DNA of 64,000 nt. Source: Angiostrongylus vasorum (Eukaryota; Nematoda; Chromadorea; Rhabditida; Metastrongylidae). This document shows, in pieces, positions 47,266 to 56,568 of the stretch (position 1 is the stretch's first letter; each line of letters opens with the position of its first letter). The notes under the pieces were generated by a model. It was given only the letters and a program-made list of their open reading frames with translations. It searched no databases and was not told the origin of the DNA. The position numbers and the translations under genes are program-made. Location of the stretch: the NCBI GenBank assembly GCA_018806985.1, contig JADANN010000103.1:186001-250000 (forward strand). The letters run 5' to 3'.

Positions 47266-47484
47266 GTTTCTTTCAGCTTTACGCCTACCGTCTAGGTGTT
47301 CTCTTATACAGACGCAGAATTGGTCTACACGTCTCGCATGTATTAGTTCCCGCGCGCTTCACAAGAGATCAGATAAACTGTAGCTGAGCTCGTGCAATCA
47401 CCGTCTCTACCGTTGTGGCAAATTATGCAACTTTCCGTCGTATATACACGGTCATATAGGCAGTTACGAAACAAAAATTCAAAA

Positions 47485-48212
47485 TGTTTACCTTTTTATT
47501 TACCATCTACTACAAATTTCAAGGCAGCGTATTAAGCGAAATACAACCACAACGTTGCTGAGATATTTACAAAACTCCGGACCGCAGGTGTTTGCGGTGG
47601 AGAACGAAAGCGTTATTATCTCTTGCGAGGGCTAACATGTTCACCACCACACCATGCGGATCCTTCGTTTCGCCTGTCTCTCAGCTAATTTTGTCGATAA
47701 GTGCCATTAGCAATCACCCGCCGATGGAATTGATCTGGGAAGCCTACATTGGCATTGAGCCTAGTAAAGCTAAGGCTCCGAAGATCAATCCCGTTGACAG
47801 ATTGGTGATGGCATTGATCGATAGAACTAGCTAGCTAGGTTTAGACACAGGTGAAGCGAAGGGCCCGCATGGTGTGATGGTGAACATGTTAGCCCTCGCA
47901 AAGGGTAATAGCGCGTTCATTCTCCACCGCAGGCACTTGCGGTCCGGAGTTTTACAAATATCTCAGCAACGTTGTGGATGCTGAAATATTCGCAAAACTT
48001 GGACCCCGGGCCAGATTGCGCCGCGGTTTCCGTTTCCGGAGGCTCGCGCATTACACATTGGGCCACGACAGCCTTGATCTGCGTTTTTCTCAGCTGGTTT
48101 TCTATCTTACCAGTGCCGTCAGCAATCCCGTTGACGGGTCAAAAGGGAAATCGTGGTTCGGCCTAGCCCGGCGTCTAAGTTTTGCGAATATCTGTCGTTA
48201 TGGTTAAAATTT
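47485..48212. repeat. Family C cluster: minus, plus, then subfamily 2 fold-back
   Basis: Minus subfamily 1 copy (terminus TTTTTATTTACCATCTACTA), a plus copy from TCAATCCCGTTGACAGATTG to CAAATATCTCAGCAACGTTG, then a minus subfamily 2 copy from GCTGAAATATTCGCAAAACT and a plus fragment ending at TTTTGCGAATATCTGTCG. Four units with alternating strand. Confidence 0.75.
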
Positions 48213-48290
48213 AAAAGACCGGCTTTCTATAAACCTTGGCATAAGTAATCGATATATTTACTTAAATGTTCTCATGAATTGATGACAAAG

Positions 48291-48556
48291 ACGCGTTTAG
48301 CGGAGTGGTCGAAGGCGCCCTGCAATACACATGGAAATGGCTTCCATGCCTTTGGCCCACCACACCTTCCATCCCTCCAGGGCGAATTAGTACCAGACTT
48401 GTCTGGGAGGATAGCAGCATTGGCTCGATACATCGGCAGGCCACCGCAAGTCATTGTAAAGGCTAGATATGCATTCAATCACTTCCGAACGATGCTTAAT
48501 GAATTCGAATGCATGGCGCATCCCTAAGGGTTTGATCAACGTCGAGACGAGAGCTC
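48291..48556 (+). mobile_element. SINE A copy, full length
   Basis: Head ACGCGTTTAGCGGAGTGGTC with box A TAGCGGAGTGG; box B region is eroded. Body TACCAGACTTGTCTGGGAGG is intact and the tail lacks TTTATCC units. Confidence 0.85.
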
Positions 48557-48564
48557 CAGAGCTG

Positions 48565-48690
48565 TCATGAACTGGTCTTACTGAGCCGATACAAGGTTAC
48601 TATAAGTTGTCGCTGTTGTTGTTGTTGGTCGATGGTTGACGTTTCGGCGATATCGCCTTCTTGAGAGCCTTGACGTATTCGATGCAACAA
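48565..48690 (-). repeat. PLE-type terminal repeat with hammerhead-like motif
   Basis: Minus-strand order: GAATACGTCAAGGCTCTCAA, helix II palindrome GGCGATATCGCC, GAAA (48645-48642), then ACGTCAACCATCGACC and a CAA/CAG-rich tail. The core CTCAAGA differs from CTGAAGA by one base. The same arrangement occurs in the palindromic repeats at 16.2-16.6 and 33.1-33.6 kb, so this terminal type is shared. It directly follows the truncated RT at 48696. Confidence 0.6.
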
Positions 48691-49950
48691 TAGTCTTACA
48701 ATTTGTGCCTGAAAGTGTTTGGTGGTACGTCAGCCACTACTACCGACTTCTCAAACCCAGTTCTTTTTAAACAATGTTTTACAGCTGCGTTTATTTCACT
48801 GTAAATAAAAAGCAGAAAAAACGGGACTTCTTTCTCGCTAGACATTTCGTTTAGGAATGTCGCTAACCGTCTAAACCTAACCTGAGGAGCTTCCATTTCC
48901 TTGGAAATGGCCATCGGAAATGGCTATTTTCTGCGCCAATTACAGTAACTCTTCTTTCCGCTCTCTTTCCGTGCACACACTTATGGCAGTTCAAAGCATT
49001 TTTCTTGCAAGCGCCTTTTTTTGTGTGTGAAAGATGAGAAGGGAGGTAATGAACCTGTGTTTCAACTTCTTGTCCCTCGGCACTACTTCGTGTTGTAGCC
49101 GTTTTCGGATAGGTTAATTTGAACGTTCAGAAAAAGAGAGCCAGTTTTCTTTCGGTGTCTCTAGGGTAAACTTAATGTGCTCTGACTATTCATCCAATAA
49201 CTCAAAGCATTTGTTTATCTCCTCTTGTTTAGAGCAAACGACAAAGCAGTCATCTAAATATCTACAGTAGAGTAGTGGCATAAGATCGGTTGTTGGCGCG
49301 TTCACCTTAAACATAAATAAAATGGCAAGGATAGGGGCCAATCGCTGTCCCATTGCCTAACCTTTCATTTGTGCTTACTACCTAATGGACTATCTGAGAT
49401 TGAGCAGATTAGGCACTCTTTTAAGAGGGCTAACAACTGCTGCGTTCTGTATAAGGATTTTGAGGATGGTTTCCATAGCGGAGTCATTTGAATCCTTTGC
49501 ATCAAGGGCGGTAACGTCGAAGGACTCCATCGACAACGTGTTGTTAGGACGCGCGTTACGTAAGCGATCCAGGAACATTTAGGCGTTTGTAAGATGGGCC
49601 AAGATGTGTTTTAACAATTGGATGAGTGTTAGGACCAAAAACGACATTATTCTCTCCGTTTACCTGGCTACACAGCCAATAATAAGTGTAACCTTGAATA
49701 ACGATGGATCGGTAGACGCAAGACCATCATTAGATGCTAACTTATGAGTTTTGATAAACAAGTATAAGCGGGACGTGTTGGTAAATCAACTTAAACCAAC
49801 TTTGTGCTGAGAGATGACGGATGGTTTCAAACCAGCCGCTTCTACCACTTTGACCCACTCGCTGTTCAATTTTTTGGCAGTGACTTACGAATTCTTCCTC
49901 AGATGATTGCCGATAGAGGAAAGTATCTACAAGATGCTTTTTTCTTTATC
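48690..49950 (-). pseudogene. Penelope-like element reverse transcriptase, broken
   Basis: Read on the minus strand from 49950 down, frames match a PLE polymerase. First comes an N-terminal block (FLYRQSSEEEFVSHCQKIEQ and onward), then a block with FIKTHK-like sequence. RT motif A follows as SFDVTALDA (about 49498-49524), then a GQRxAPILA block (about 49345), then the catalytic YCRYLDDCFVVCS block with YLDD at 49249-49260. The thumb-to-linker block FIYSEINAAVKHCLKRTGFE ends at about 48696. PLE reverse transcriptases are telomerase-related and normally carry a C-terminal GIY-YIG nuclease. Here that nuclease is absent: the frame runs almost at once into a hammerhead-like terminal sequence at 48640-48665. 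Several frameshifts and stops are present. Confidence 0.85.
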
Positions 49951-50530
49951 TAGCCAATCTCCGGCCACTCCTCTACTGTAGATATATGGATGATCACCTA
50001 GCCATTTGCTCCAAACAGGAAGAAATGGACGAATTTTTTTGAGCTGTTAAAAGAACAGTTAGAGTATATTAGGATCCGTGAGAAACCGAAAGAAAACTTG
50101 CTTCCATTTCTGAACGTTCAAATTAAACTATCAGAAAACGGCCACGTTGCAAAATGATGCCGAAAGCCGAGTAGTAAAAAAGATAGTGATTACCTCTCCT
50201 CTCACTCGTCACGCAGTGAAAAAGGACGCTTGTAAGGAATAACTTTCCAACAGCCACCAGTGTGTGCACAGGAAGAGAGCAGAAGGAAAAATCCTTGAGA
50301 TTAGCGCGAAAGTAGTCATTTCCAATGGCTACGAAACTGTAGCTCCTTGGGATGTGTGTGGAGGAAAAACCACACCCCCAAACGAAAATTCTAGCGATAA
50401 CAAAGTCATGTTTATCCTGCCTTTCATTTCCAAAGGAATAAGTGCAGCTGTGAATCGGTGCTTAAGAAGGGCCGGTTTAGAGGAATCGTAACCGTGATTG
50501 AAACACAATCTAGTACTCTAAGACTGCACT
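49945..50530 (+). pseudogene. Penelope-like element RT fragment, head-to-head neighbour
   Basis: The plus-strand frame starts in the RT palm and reads LRPLLYCRYMDDHLAICSKQ, with YMDD at 49983-49994. A run of seven T after EEMDEF shifts the frame. The thumb follows (ENLLPFLNVQIKLSENG, about 50095-50140), and then the linker ILPFISKGISAAVNRCLRRA ending near 50490. The last PLE-like codons (VTVIETQSSTLRLH) run into a stop and a family C repeat at about 50530. Its 5' edge abuts the 5' edge of the minus-strand PLE, so the two lie head to head. Confidence 0.8.
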
Positions 50531-50544
50531 GTAAATAAAGACTG

Positions 50545-50880
50545 TAAATAGAGTGTAAATTAAACGGCTAAGATTGCGATTATAACTAAAGCCTGGGCTT
50601 AACTGGGTTCATTGCCCATTTGGGCTTCCCAGATCAATCCCGCTGATGAGTGGTTGCTGATGACAGAGATCGATAGAACTAGCTGAGAGACAGGCGAAAC
50701 GAAGGGCCCGCATGGTGTGGTGGTGAGCGCGTTACTCCCTGGAAAGGACAATAGCGTTTTCGTTCCCCCACCGCAGACACCTGCGGTCCAGAGTCTTGCA
50801 AATATCTCAGCATGATTGAAGTTATATTTCGCAATATACCCTGCCATTCAAAAAAAGAGTAGGCAGTAAATAATAAGTTG
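50545..50880 (+). repeat. Family C copy inserted in a PLE
   Basis: Complete plus subfamily 1 copy: head AAGATTGCGATTATAACTAA, box A region GCATGGTGTGGTGGTGAGCG, box B region GCGTTTTCGTTCCCCC, terminus GTAGGCAGTAAATAATAAGT. PLE sequence in the same orientation lies on both sides. Confidence 0.82.
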
Positions 50881-50884
50881 AAAC

Positions 50885-51330
50885 AAGAGGTTAGCAACCT
50901 CGCAAAGGAAACGGTGAGAAAAAATTTCAATGAGCAAAACTCTCGAAGCGTTCTAGATAAGATCAAGAAATCTAAGGATGAACCGCGGAAAGCTTCCTTC
51001 GTTATCATACGTGATGTCACATAATATTTAAGACTGATGTTTTAATGTGAGAGAGGTACATTACACTTCCATATGAACTCTGTGCGGTTGGTCTCCACGT
51101 GACATATTCTGTGAAGACTCATAGAAAACTGTGCTTGTGCAAAGAACCTATTTTGTTTTCAACACGATTGAAATCCTGGCTCAGTATGTTCCCTATTTGG
51201 TTAGGTAGATTAAAGCCAACTTGACCACTCCAGCCTTGAAAAAGGTGGAATCCGCCGATACATCAGCTCTACCATAATTAACAATAACAACAAAGCAACA
51301 CCTCTTGCCTGCTTAATAAGAATATAGAGT
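50885..51330 (+). mobile_element. Penelope-like element 3' end (resumes after a C insertion)
   Basis: After the C repeat, the plus strand shows a decayed end of the PLE nuclease (the equivalent of the ARKILEAFW block and the terminal ITRD block, about 50935-51015). A non-coding 3' segment colinear with 54600-54870 follows. It includes the shared CTCTGTGCGGTTGGTCTCCA stretch and a degenerate hammerhead-like core at about 51233-51270. It ends in AACACCTCTTGCCTGCTTAA, the common PLE terminus in altered form. Confidence 0.7.
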
Positions 51331-51439
51331 TTGTTTCTAGACCATTTTATTCTCACTCCCTTTTCCTCTTCAACTGTGGCCGTATAAAAGAACACCCAGG
51401 TGACAAGCGTTAAGTTAAAAAAGAATGCTCAAATAAACG

Positions 51440-52015
51440 CGCCAAAGACACTGACACATAACGGGGAAGATTTTAGTGTAGAAGTGACCATGGTAGTACA
51501 AGAATATAACAACGCGTAAAACCCTCTAAACATTCTGGATGAATTCCAAAAATCCAGAAATGCAATGCAGGGAGGGAATGCCTCGTTATCCCGCGAGATC
51601 TCACACACTATCTCAGAAAGAGATTTCAACGTGGAAAAGACTAATCACAGATCTATACGAACTCTTTTACGGTTGTCTCAACGTGAGGACTCAGTTAAAG
51701 ACTCATAGAAAGTGGAGAGGGTGCAAAGAAGCCGTTTTGTTTCTATTGCGATTGACATCTAGGTATCGTGTCAGTTGTCGTTACGGAGGTATCGGTTTGA
51801 GCAGTTACAGTCAAGTTGACTTTCTCTTCCAGGCCCTTAAAGGAGCGAAATCCCCCCAAAAATTTTACCTACAATTTATAAATAGTATGATAACAACTTC
51901 TGTATGTGCTTATCACGAAAACAACGAGCTATTGATTTGTGCAGAGGTTAATAGAAAGCCGGTCTTGGGAATTACTGCGAGCGTCCATAGTATGGAAAAA
52001 AAAGCAGCAATATAA
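51440..52015 (+). mobile_element. Penelope-like element 3' end, third copy
   Basis: The left part (51440-51610) matches the end of the PLE GIY-YIG protein: ACATAACGGGGAAGATTTT, then FWMNSKNPEM-like and REGMPRYPAR-like codons. A 3' segment with TCAAGTTGAC and GAGCGAAATCC blocks follows, as in the copy at 54.7-54.8 kb, with the hammerhead-like core mostly eroded. The stretch 51900-51985 carries GAGGTTAATAGAAAGCCG, which recurs downstream of other PLE ends at 56.2 and 57.8 kb. A 158-codon frame from 51539 crosses all of this and is not a host gene. Confidence 0.65.
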
Positions 52016-52539
52016 AATAGAAAGGAGACAACTCGGAAAGAACTGAAAAGAGTAGGTATCTAGTGAGATAATCCTTAGACTCTGATGGTATTTGAGGTAA
52101 GAAAAGAAGGAAGACTTTTTGTTGTTAGCGTCCGTATCATATTTAGGATGCAGCTTTGATAGGTAATATTGTTAATAAGTCATTTTTTTTTCAAGTGAGG
52201 CACAACTCTCTACATTTCAAAGATCCATTTGAAAAACTGTTTTCATGCAGACATGTTGTACTTTTTTCATAATCTCTTCCGTAAGCTAGTGAAGGAAATG
52301 GAGGCGAATCATGCAGTACGCCGGTTTCTGCCCAATGAACTCCTCAGACAAGAAGTGTGATACCGTTGATTACCGCATGGAGCCAATCCAACGATTTGAG
52401 TAAACGGGGCTGATCTTCATGACGGTCGCAAGAAAGCCCGTTGGGCGAACTAGTAAGCGACAATGAGTTTATAACGGTCCCATGTTGAATCACTTGACGT
52501 ATGGCAGAAGAACAGATGGTGTTGCTGTTCGTGAAAGAA
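52016..52539. other. Unassigned stretch
   Basis: Between a PLE end and the degenerate minisatellite; nothing recognised. Confidence 0.45.
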
Positions 52540-52930
52540 AGCCGTCTTCGAGATCTAAATCAACGACAAAGGAAATATAATTTGTGTCGTCAACGAGGAG
52601 TGAAGGATTTTTTTCACGTTGACAAAGGCAAAAAGGGTTCAGTAACGCGGAAAAGGTGAGTGACATCGAAAAGGTGGAGTTATGTCGTCAGCAATGCGAT
52701 CATGGTTCGTGTTGTCAAAAAAAGAGGCCAGGGTTTTAATATCGACAAGTGACGATTTGTATTGTGAGCAAAGGTGAAAAGAGCTTGTGACTTCAGCAAA
52801 AAGAAAAGTGTTTGCATTGTCGACAGGAGCAGAGCTAGTGTCGTCAGCAACGAAGAAAGGGTTCAGGACTTCAGCAAAAGAGAAACAGTTTTTATCATCC
52901 GCAGAGTAGACAGCTTCATGTTGTCACTAT
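52540..52930 (+). repeat. Degenerate minisatellite
   Basis: Recurring phrases at irregular spacing of roughly 50-70 bases: TGTCGTCAACGA, TGTCGTCAGCAA, GACTTCAGCAAAA, TGTCGACAGG, GTCGTCAGCAAC, GACTTCAGCAAAAG. This is an old tandem array without a fixed period. Confidence 0.5.
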
Positions 52931-53007
52931 AGGGATAGAAATTCCCAGAATCATGAGGTTTGGGTAAGCTTAATTATTTGCTATAGTTTTTCATTACTAA
53001 CAACAAA

Positions 53008-53085
53008 GTTTACTTTTTTATTTTCTGCCTTCTATAATTTTTATGGCAGGGTATTAAGCAAAATACAACCACAATATTGCTGAGA
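53008..53085 (-). repeat. Family C terminus only
   Basis: TTTTTTATTTTCTGCCTTCT, GGCAGGGTATTAAGCAAAAT and CCACAATATTGCTGAGA: about 78 bases of the terminus in minus orientation. Confidence 0.65.
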
Positions 53086-53170
53086 CCAACAACAATATTT
53101 GATGTACTGCCTTTACCACCTTTCCGAATTCCAAATCATCTCTGTGAGAGATTTGTCCCGTATCGATTTA

Positions 53171-53460
53171 GGATAAAAAAGATAAAGGATAAAGCTCTCG
53201 ACGTTGACCAATGCCTGAGGGATGCGCAATGCATTCGAGTTCATTAAACATCTTCGGAGGTGATAGAATGCGTATGTAGCCTTTACAATGACTAGCGGCG
53301 GCCTACCGATCTATCGAGGCAGTGCCGCTATCCTCCCAGACAAGTCTGGTAGCAATGTGCCTACGCCGGAGGGAGGAAAGCCTTGGTGAGCCACCGACGC
53401 GGAAATCGATCCCATGTACATCTCGCAGAGCGATCCGACCACTGCGCCGCACGCGCCTAT
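53171..53460 (-). mobile_element. SINE A copy, full length
   Basis: The tail is GGATAAAAAAGATAAAGGAT; the head complement is CCACTGCGCCGCACGCGCC. It lies 86 bases after a family C tail fragment. Confidence 0.87.
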
Positions 53461-53694
53461 ATTGATTTAGACCTAATATTATGGATAATCAATAATACCT
53501 TTGTATTTTTGGATGAATTGCTAGTAGTGCAGTAATTCGCAGCCTTTGCAATATTCGATGTGCTCCGAATTATTCATGTTAAAGATAAATAAATGTCAAT
53601 AAAATTCTCTTCAATGCATGTGTTTCTTCCCAAATTTCATTTTTGTTTTCAGATGAACTGCGTCTTCTTTTTATTTTCCTTTTTTTTATTTTAC

Positions 53695-54000
53695 ATGGTC
53701 CAAATCACACATTATGAAGATTCCAGCATTTCTTACATTCGATCCGTTTCCCCATTCTTCACGGTGGTCTCTGGATTTGAACTCGGCTCCGGTTTCTACA
53801 GGCATTCAACGACTTCTTCACGAATGTCGTTGAATGCCTGTCAAGTAGATTTTCCTTGAAGACCAATCGTACCAGAGCGCTGGCACGTCAATAGCACAGA
53901 ATTAGCTGATCGAAGAAAAGTCTGGTTTTTCCAACCATGAAAGAATGCGATACTTGGTGAGGCAGTGACGGGTTCGAACCGGCGCACGCTCGGGACAAGT
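53695..54000 (-). mobile_element. SINE B copy carrying a long hairpin
   Basis: Minus-strand blocks: CTTACATTCGATCCGTTTCC at the 3' side, the GTCGTTGAATGCCTG block, and box B GGTTCGAACC near 53970. It contains a 16-bp perfect hairpin (53798-53841) not seen in sister copies, and ends just before the (AT)n tract. Confidence 0.6.
53798..53841. other. 16-bp perfect hairpin
   Basis: ACAGGCATTCAACGAC is mirrored exactly by GTCGTTGAATGCCTGT with a 12-base spacer. It lies inside a SINE B copy and probably arose by a local inverted duplication. Confidence 0.7.
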
Positions 54001-54016
54001 TGAGAGATTATGTATG

Positions 54017-54018
<2 letters not shown>

Positions 54019-54062
<44 letters not shown>
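54019..54062 (+). repeat. (AT)n microsatellite
   Basis: About 22 uninterrupted AT units. The PLE nuclease segment starts immediately after the run. Confidence 0.92.
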
Positions 54063-54064
<2 letters not shown>

Positions 54065-54589
54065 TGCCCTTCATTTCAAATGAAGTAAGTGCAGCTATAA
54101 AACGCTGTTTAGGAAGGGCCGGTCTAGAGAATTCGGTAACGATAACTGAAATGCCACCGAGTAATCTAAGACGCCAACTAGTTCGTAACCGCCTATACGA
54201 CCGTCTATATGCAACGCAAAAATTGTATAATTTGCCCCAATGGTAGAGACGGTGATTGCATGAGTTCAGGTACAGTTTATCTGATCTCTTGTAAAGCGTG
54301 CGGGGACGAATACGTAGGCGAAACGGGTAGACTACTCTGCGTTCGTATAAAAGAACAGCTAGTCGGCATACGTAAACCAAATACTACATTAGGCACGCAT
54401 AGGACGCAGAGACATAACGGAGAAGATTTTGAAGTACGGGTTACGATCCTAGCGCAGGAATCGAGAACACAAGCGCGCAAAATTCTCGAGGCATTCTGGA
54501 TCAATTCCAAGAATCCGAAAATGAACCGTAGGGAGGAATGCCTCATTATCACGCGTGATATTGGGCAGTATATAAGCCTGTTATTCTGA
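54063..54589 (+). pseudogene. Penelope-like element GIY-YIG endonuclease region
   Basis: The first part reads LPFISNEVSAAIKRCLGRAG and then SNLRRQLVRNRLYDR, the linker before the nuclease. A one-base slip at the A-run near 54218-54224 moves the frame. The second frame (54209-54589) carries a Cys pair (CIICP), then VYLISCKACGDEYVGETGR. VYLI stands for GIY and YVG for YIG, the second Cys pair and the catalytic-type Arg are present, and farther on LEAFWINSKNP contains the expected Glu. It ends naturally at IGQYISLLF and TGA. In PLEs this nuclease nicks target DNA to prime reverse transcription. The 5' side is cut off exactly at an (AT)n tract. Confidence 0.88.
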
Positions 54590-54875
54590 TGAGATGGGTA
54601 CATTACGATTCCATGTCACTCTGTGCGGTTGGTCTCCACGTGAAATATTTAGTAGAAGACTCATAGAAAGCGGTGAGTGTGCAAAGACTCTGTGTTCAAT
54701 GTGACTGAAATTTTGATTCAACATTTTCTCTGTTTGGTTATGGAGACGTTTGACCGTGTAGATCGCAGTCAACTTGACCTTTCCAGGCTCTGAGGAAGGC
54801 GAAATCCGCCGAAACGTCAGCTTGTACGTAAACAAAGAAATAAAATAACACCTCGTGTTTGCTAAACAGAAGCAG
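54590..54875 (+). mobile_element. Penelope-like element 3' non-coding terminal segment
   Basis: This segment follows the GIY-YIG stop directly. It shares blocks with the other PLE ends in the window (CTGTGCGGTTGGTCTCCACG, GACTCATAGAAAG, TTGACC then a hammerhead-like core). It ends in AACACCTCGTGTTTGCTAAA, the terminus common to the PLE and E families. In known PLEs hammerhead motifs lie in the terminal repeats, which fits this position. Confidence 0.75.
54779..54837 (+). ncRNA. Hammerhead ribozyme motif (type I, PLE-type)
   Basis: The core is complete: CTGAGGA (54790-54796), a helix II hairpin GGCG/CGCC with loop AAATC (54798-54810), then GAAA (54811-54814). Helix III is minimal: ACGT (54814-54817) pairs with ACGT (54826-54829) across an 8-base loop. 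U 54829 is position 16.1 and A 54830 the cleavage nucleotide, giving a permitted GUA site. Helix I is weak: CTTT (54779-54782) can pair with AAAG (54834-54837) across an internal loop. Short helix III is typical of PLE hammerheads. Cleavage activity cannot be judged from sequence. Confidence 0.7.
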
Positions 54876-55007
54876 AAAGAATTATGTATGAAACAGTCAT
54901 AAACATTCTAGTCATCCAAATATCTAATACTTTTGAAGCGAAATCTTTTTAGGTTTAAAACGCCAAAGGACAAAATGTTCTGAGAAAATTATTAACAATG
55001 TGTTCGC

Positions 55008-55262
55008 CGTTGACAATGCCTTAAAGATACATCATGAGCCTTCAACTCCATAAGGTGATGAAATGCATATTTGATCTGCATAATGACTTTGGTGAGGCTT
55101 ATCAATCCATTAAATTAGCGTTTTTTATCCTTCGAGACAAGTCTGGCGCCCATTTGCATCCCCTGAAAGGCTGGGAGGTTTAGTGAGCCTTGGGCGCGGA
55201 ATTGAATCAACGATCCAATGTGTATTGCAGGACAAATCTAACCACTGCGCTGCACTCACCAA
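55008..55262 (-). mobile_element. SINE A copy, old
   Basis: Degenerate copy with TTATCCTTCGAGACAAGTCT, AGGCTGGGAGGTTTAGTGAG and head complement CACTGCGCTGCACTCACC. It follows the PLE end at 54.9 kb. Confidence 0.65.
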
Positions 55263-55798
55263 TATTTACTCGAGTTGCGACATGGTGTACTTCATTGCTC
55301 TGGGATTTCCTTCACGTGTTGCTTTGTTGTTTGACAACCACTTGCCGCCGATCGAGCATGAGCATTTATTTGAGCATCAATTGTGTTCTTTAGTCATTCA
55401 ATGACAACGCCACTCTCATTGTGTACTTGCCAACCCTTTGCTTTCTGATCGGCGCCGCATAGATCGACGGTAACTCCACTCGCCTACGTTCAAAACAAAC
55501 ACTCTTAAAATTATTGTTGTTGTTTTTTCGCTTCTTTTTTCATTATTTTTATTACTATCACCATTATCTAGCACTAAGACGTGGAAGGCGCAGTGGTCAC
55601 AAATGGCGTGCAATAATAAACGCATGCTCTTTGGTTCAACGTCGACCGGTTCAGTCAGACGTCCCATCCTTCAGGATTCAGAATAATGTTGCCAGACTCT
55701 TCTTGGAAATATTCATCCAACCTTTAAAAGCTGGCAACTGCGTATGGGTAAGACCTGGCATCGACTCGAGGAATAATCGACGAACACATCCCCTGACC
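55263..55798. other. Unassigned stretch
   Basis: A 115-codon plus frame at 55514-55861 continues into SINE A. The phrase GTGGAAGGCGCAGTGGTCAC (55580) is box A-like and may be another old SINE head. Confidence 0.4.
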
Positions 55799-56071
55799 AA
55801 GGATAAAGCTCTCGGCATTGATCAATCACTAAGGGATGCGCCATGCATTCCACTTCATTAAGCAATGTTTGTAGGTTACTGAATGCATATCTGGCCTTTG
55901 CAATGACTCGAGGTGGCCTACCGATCTACTGAGTCAGTGCTGCTGTCCTCCCAGACAAGTATGGCACCAGTTTGCCGAACTCGGAGAGATAGAAGGCTTG
56001 GGGGCCATGGGCGTAGGGATCGATTCCACGTGTGTGTTGCAGAGCGCCTCCGACCACTGCGCCACACGCGC
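55799..56071 (-). mobile_element. SINE A copy, full length
   Basis: The 3' unit is GGATAAAGCTC, the body is complete and the head complement is CCACTGCGCCACACGCGC. Box A (minus) is TGGCGCAGTGG. Confidence 0.88.
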
Positions 56072-56147
56072 AACTATTCATCCTTAAGTAAAACAACAAG
56101 TAATTACCTGATATTCCAATAACGTCAGCCTTTGTGAATGAAGAGCA

Positions 56148-56240
56148 TAATAACAACCTTGTGTTTGCTTATCCAAGAAAACAACGAGTGATTTATCAAT
56201 GCTGAGGTTAATAGAAAGTCAGTCTTGAGAATAATTTAGT
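56148..56240 (+). mobile_element. Penelope-like element terminal scrap
   Basis: This short piece begins ACAACCTTGTGTTTGCTTAT (the altered common terminus) and continues AATGCTGAGGTTAATAGAAA. The same continuation follows PLE ends at 51.9 and 57.8 kb. No coding or core sequence remains. It touches the end of a minus-strand SINE A copy. Confidence 0.5.
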
Positions 56241-56399
56241 GATTTCAATGCTTTTACTTTGCCATTGTTTGATATTACGATTGTTATTGTTGTTATTGCC
56301 AGTAGGCCCACTCTGCTCGCTCTTTTTCGCTTCGTTCTTGTTCCTGCTTTTTTCAACACTATTAAATACCGTTTTAAGTTTTTTACACTATTAGCTTTC

Positions 56400-56568
56400 C
56401 TCTGATCCACAAGGGCGGGACTGCCTGTGGTGGTGACGACCTGGGGCAAACTTTGGCCTGGCTGACCTCGGGACTCCAGGGAACTACAATGGCTAAACCA
56501 GCTTAACTCCGCAGAAGTGGAGATTATGCTGGGGCCCGCACAACCACTGAAGACGGGTCATCCACGTT
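56400..56568 (+). repeat. Family D partial copy, opposite strand
   Basis: Holds the complement of the shared markers: CTGATCCACAAGGGCGGGAC, CCTGTGGTGGTGACGACCTG, CCTCGGGACTCCAGGGA and GGAGATTATGCTGGG. Only the half distal to the putative promoter boxes remains. Confidence 0.7.
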
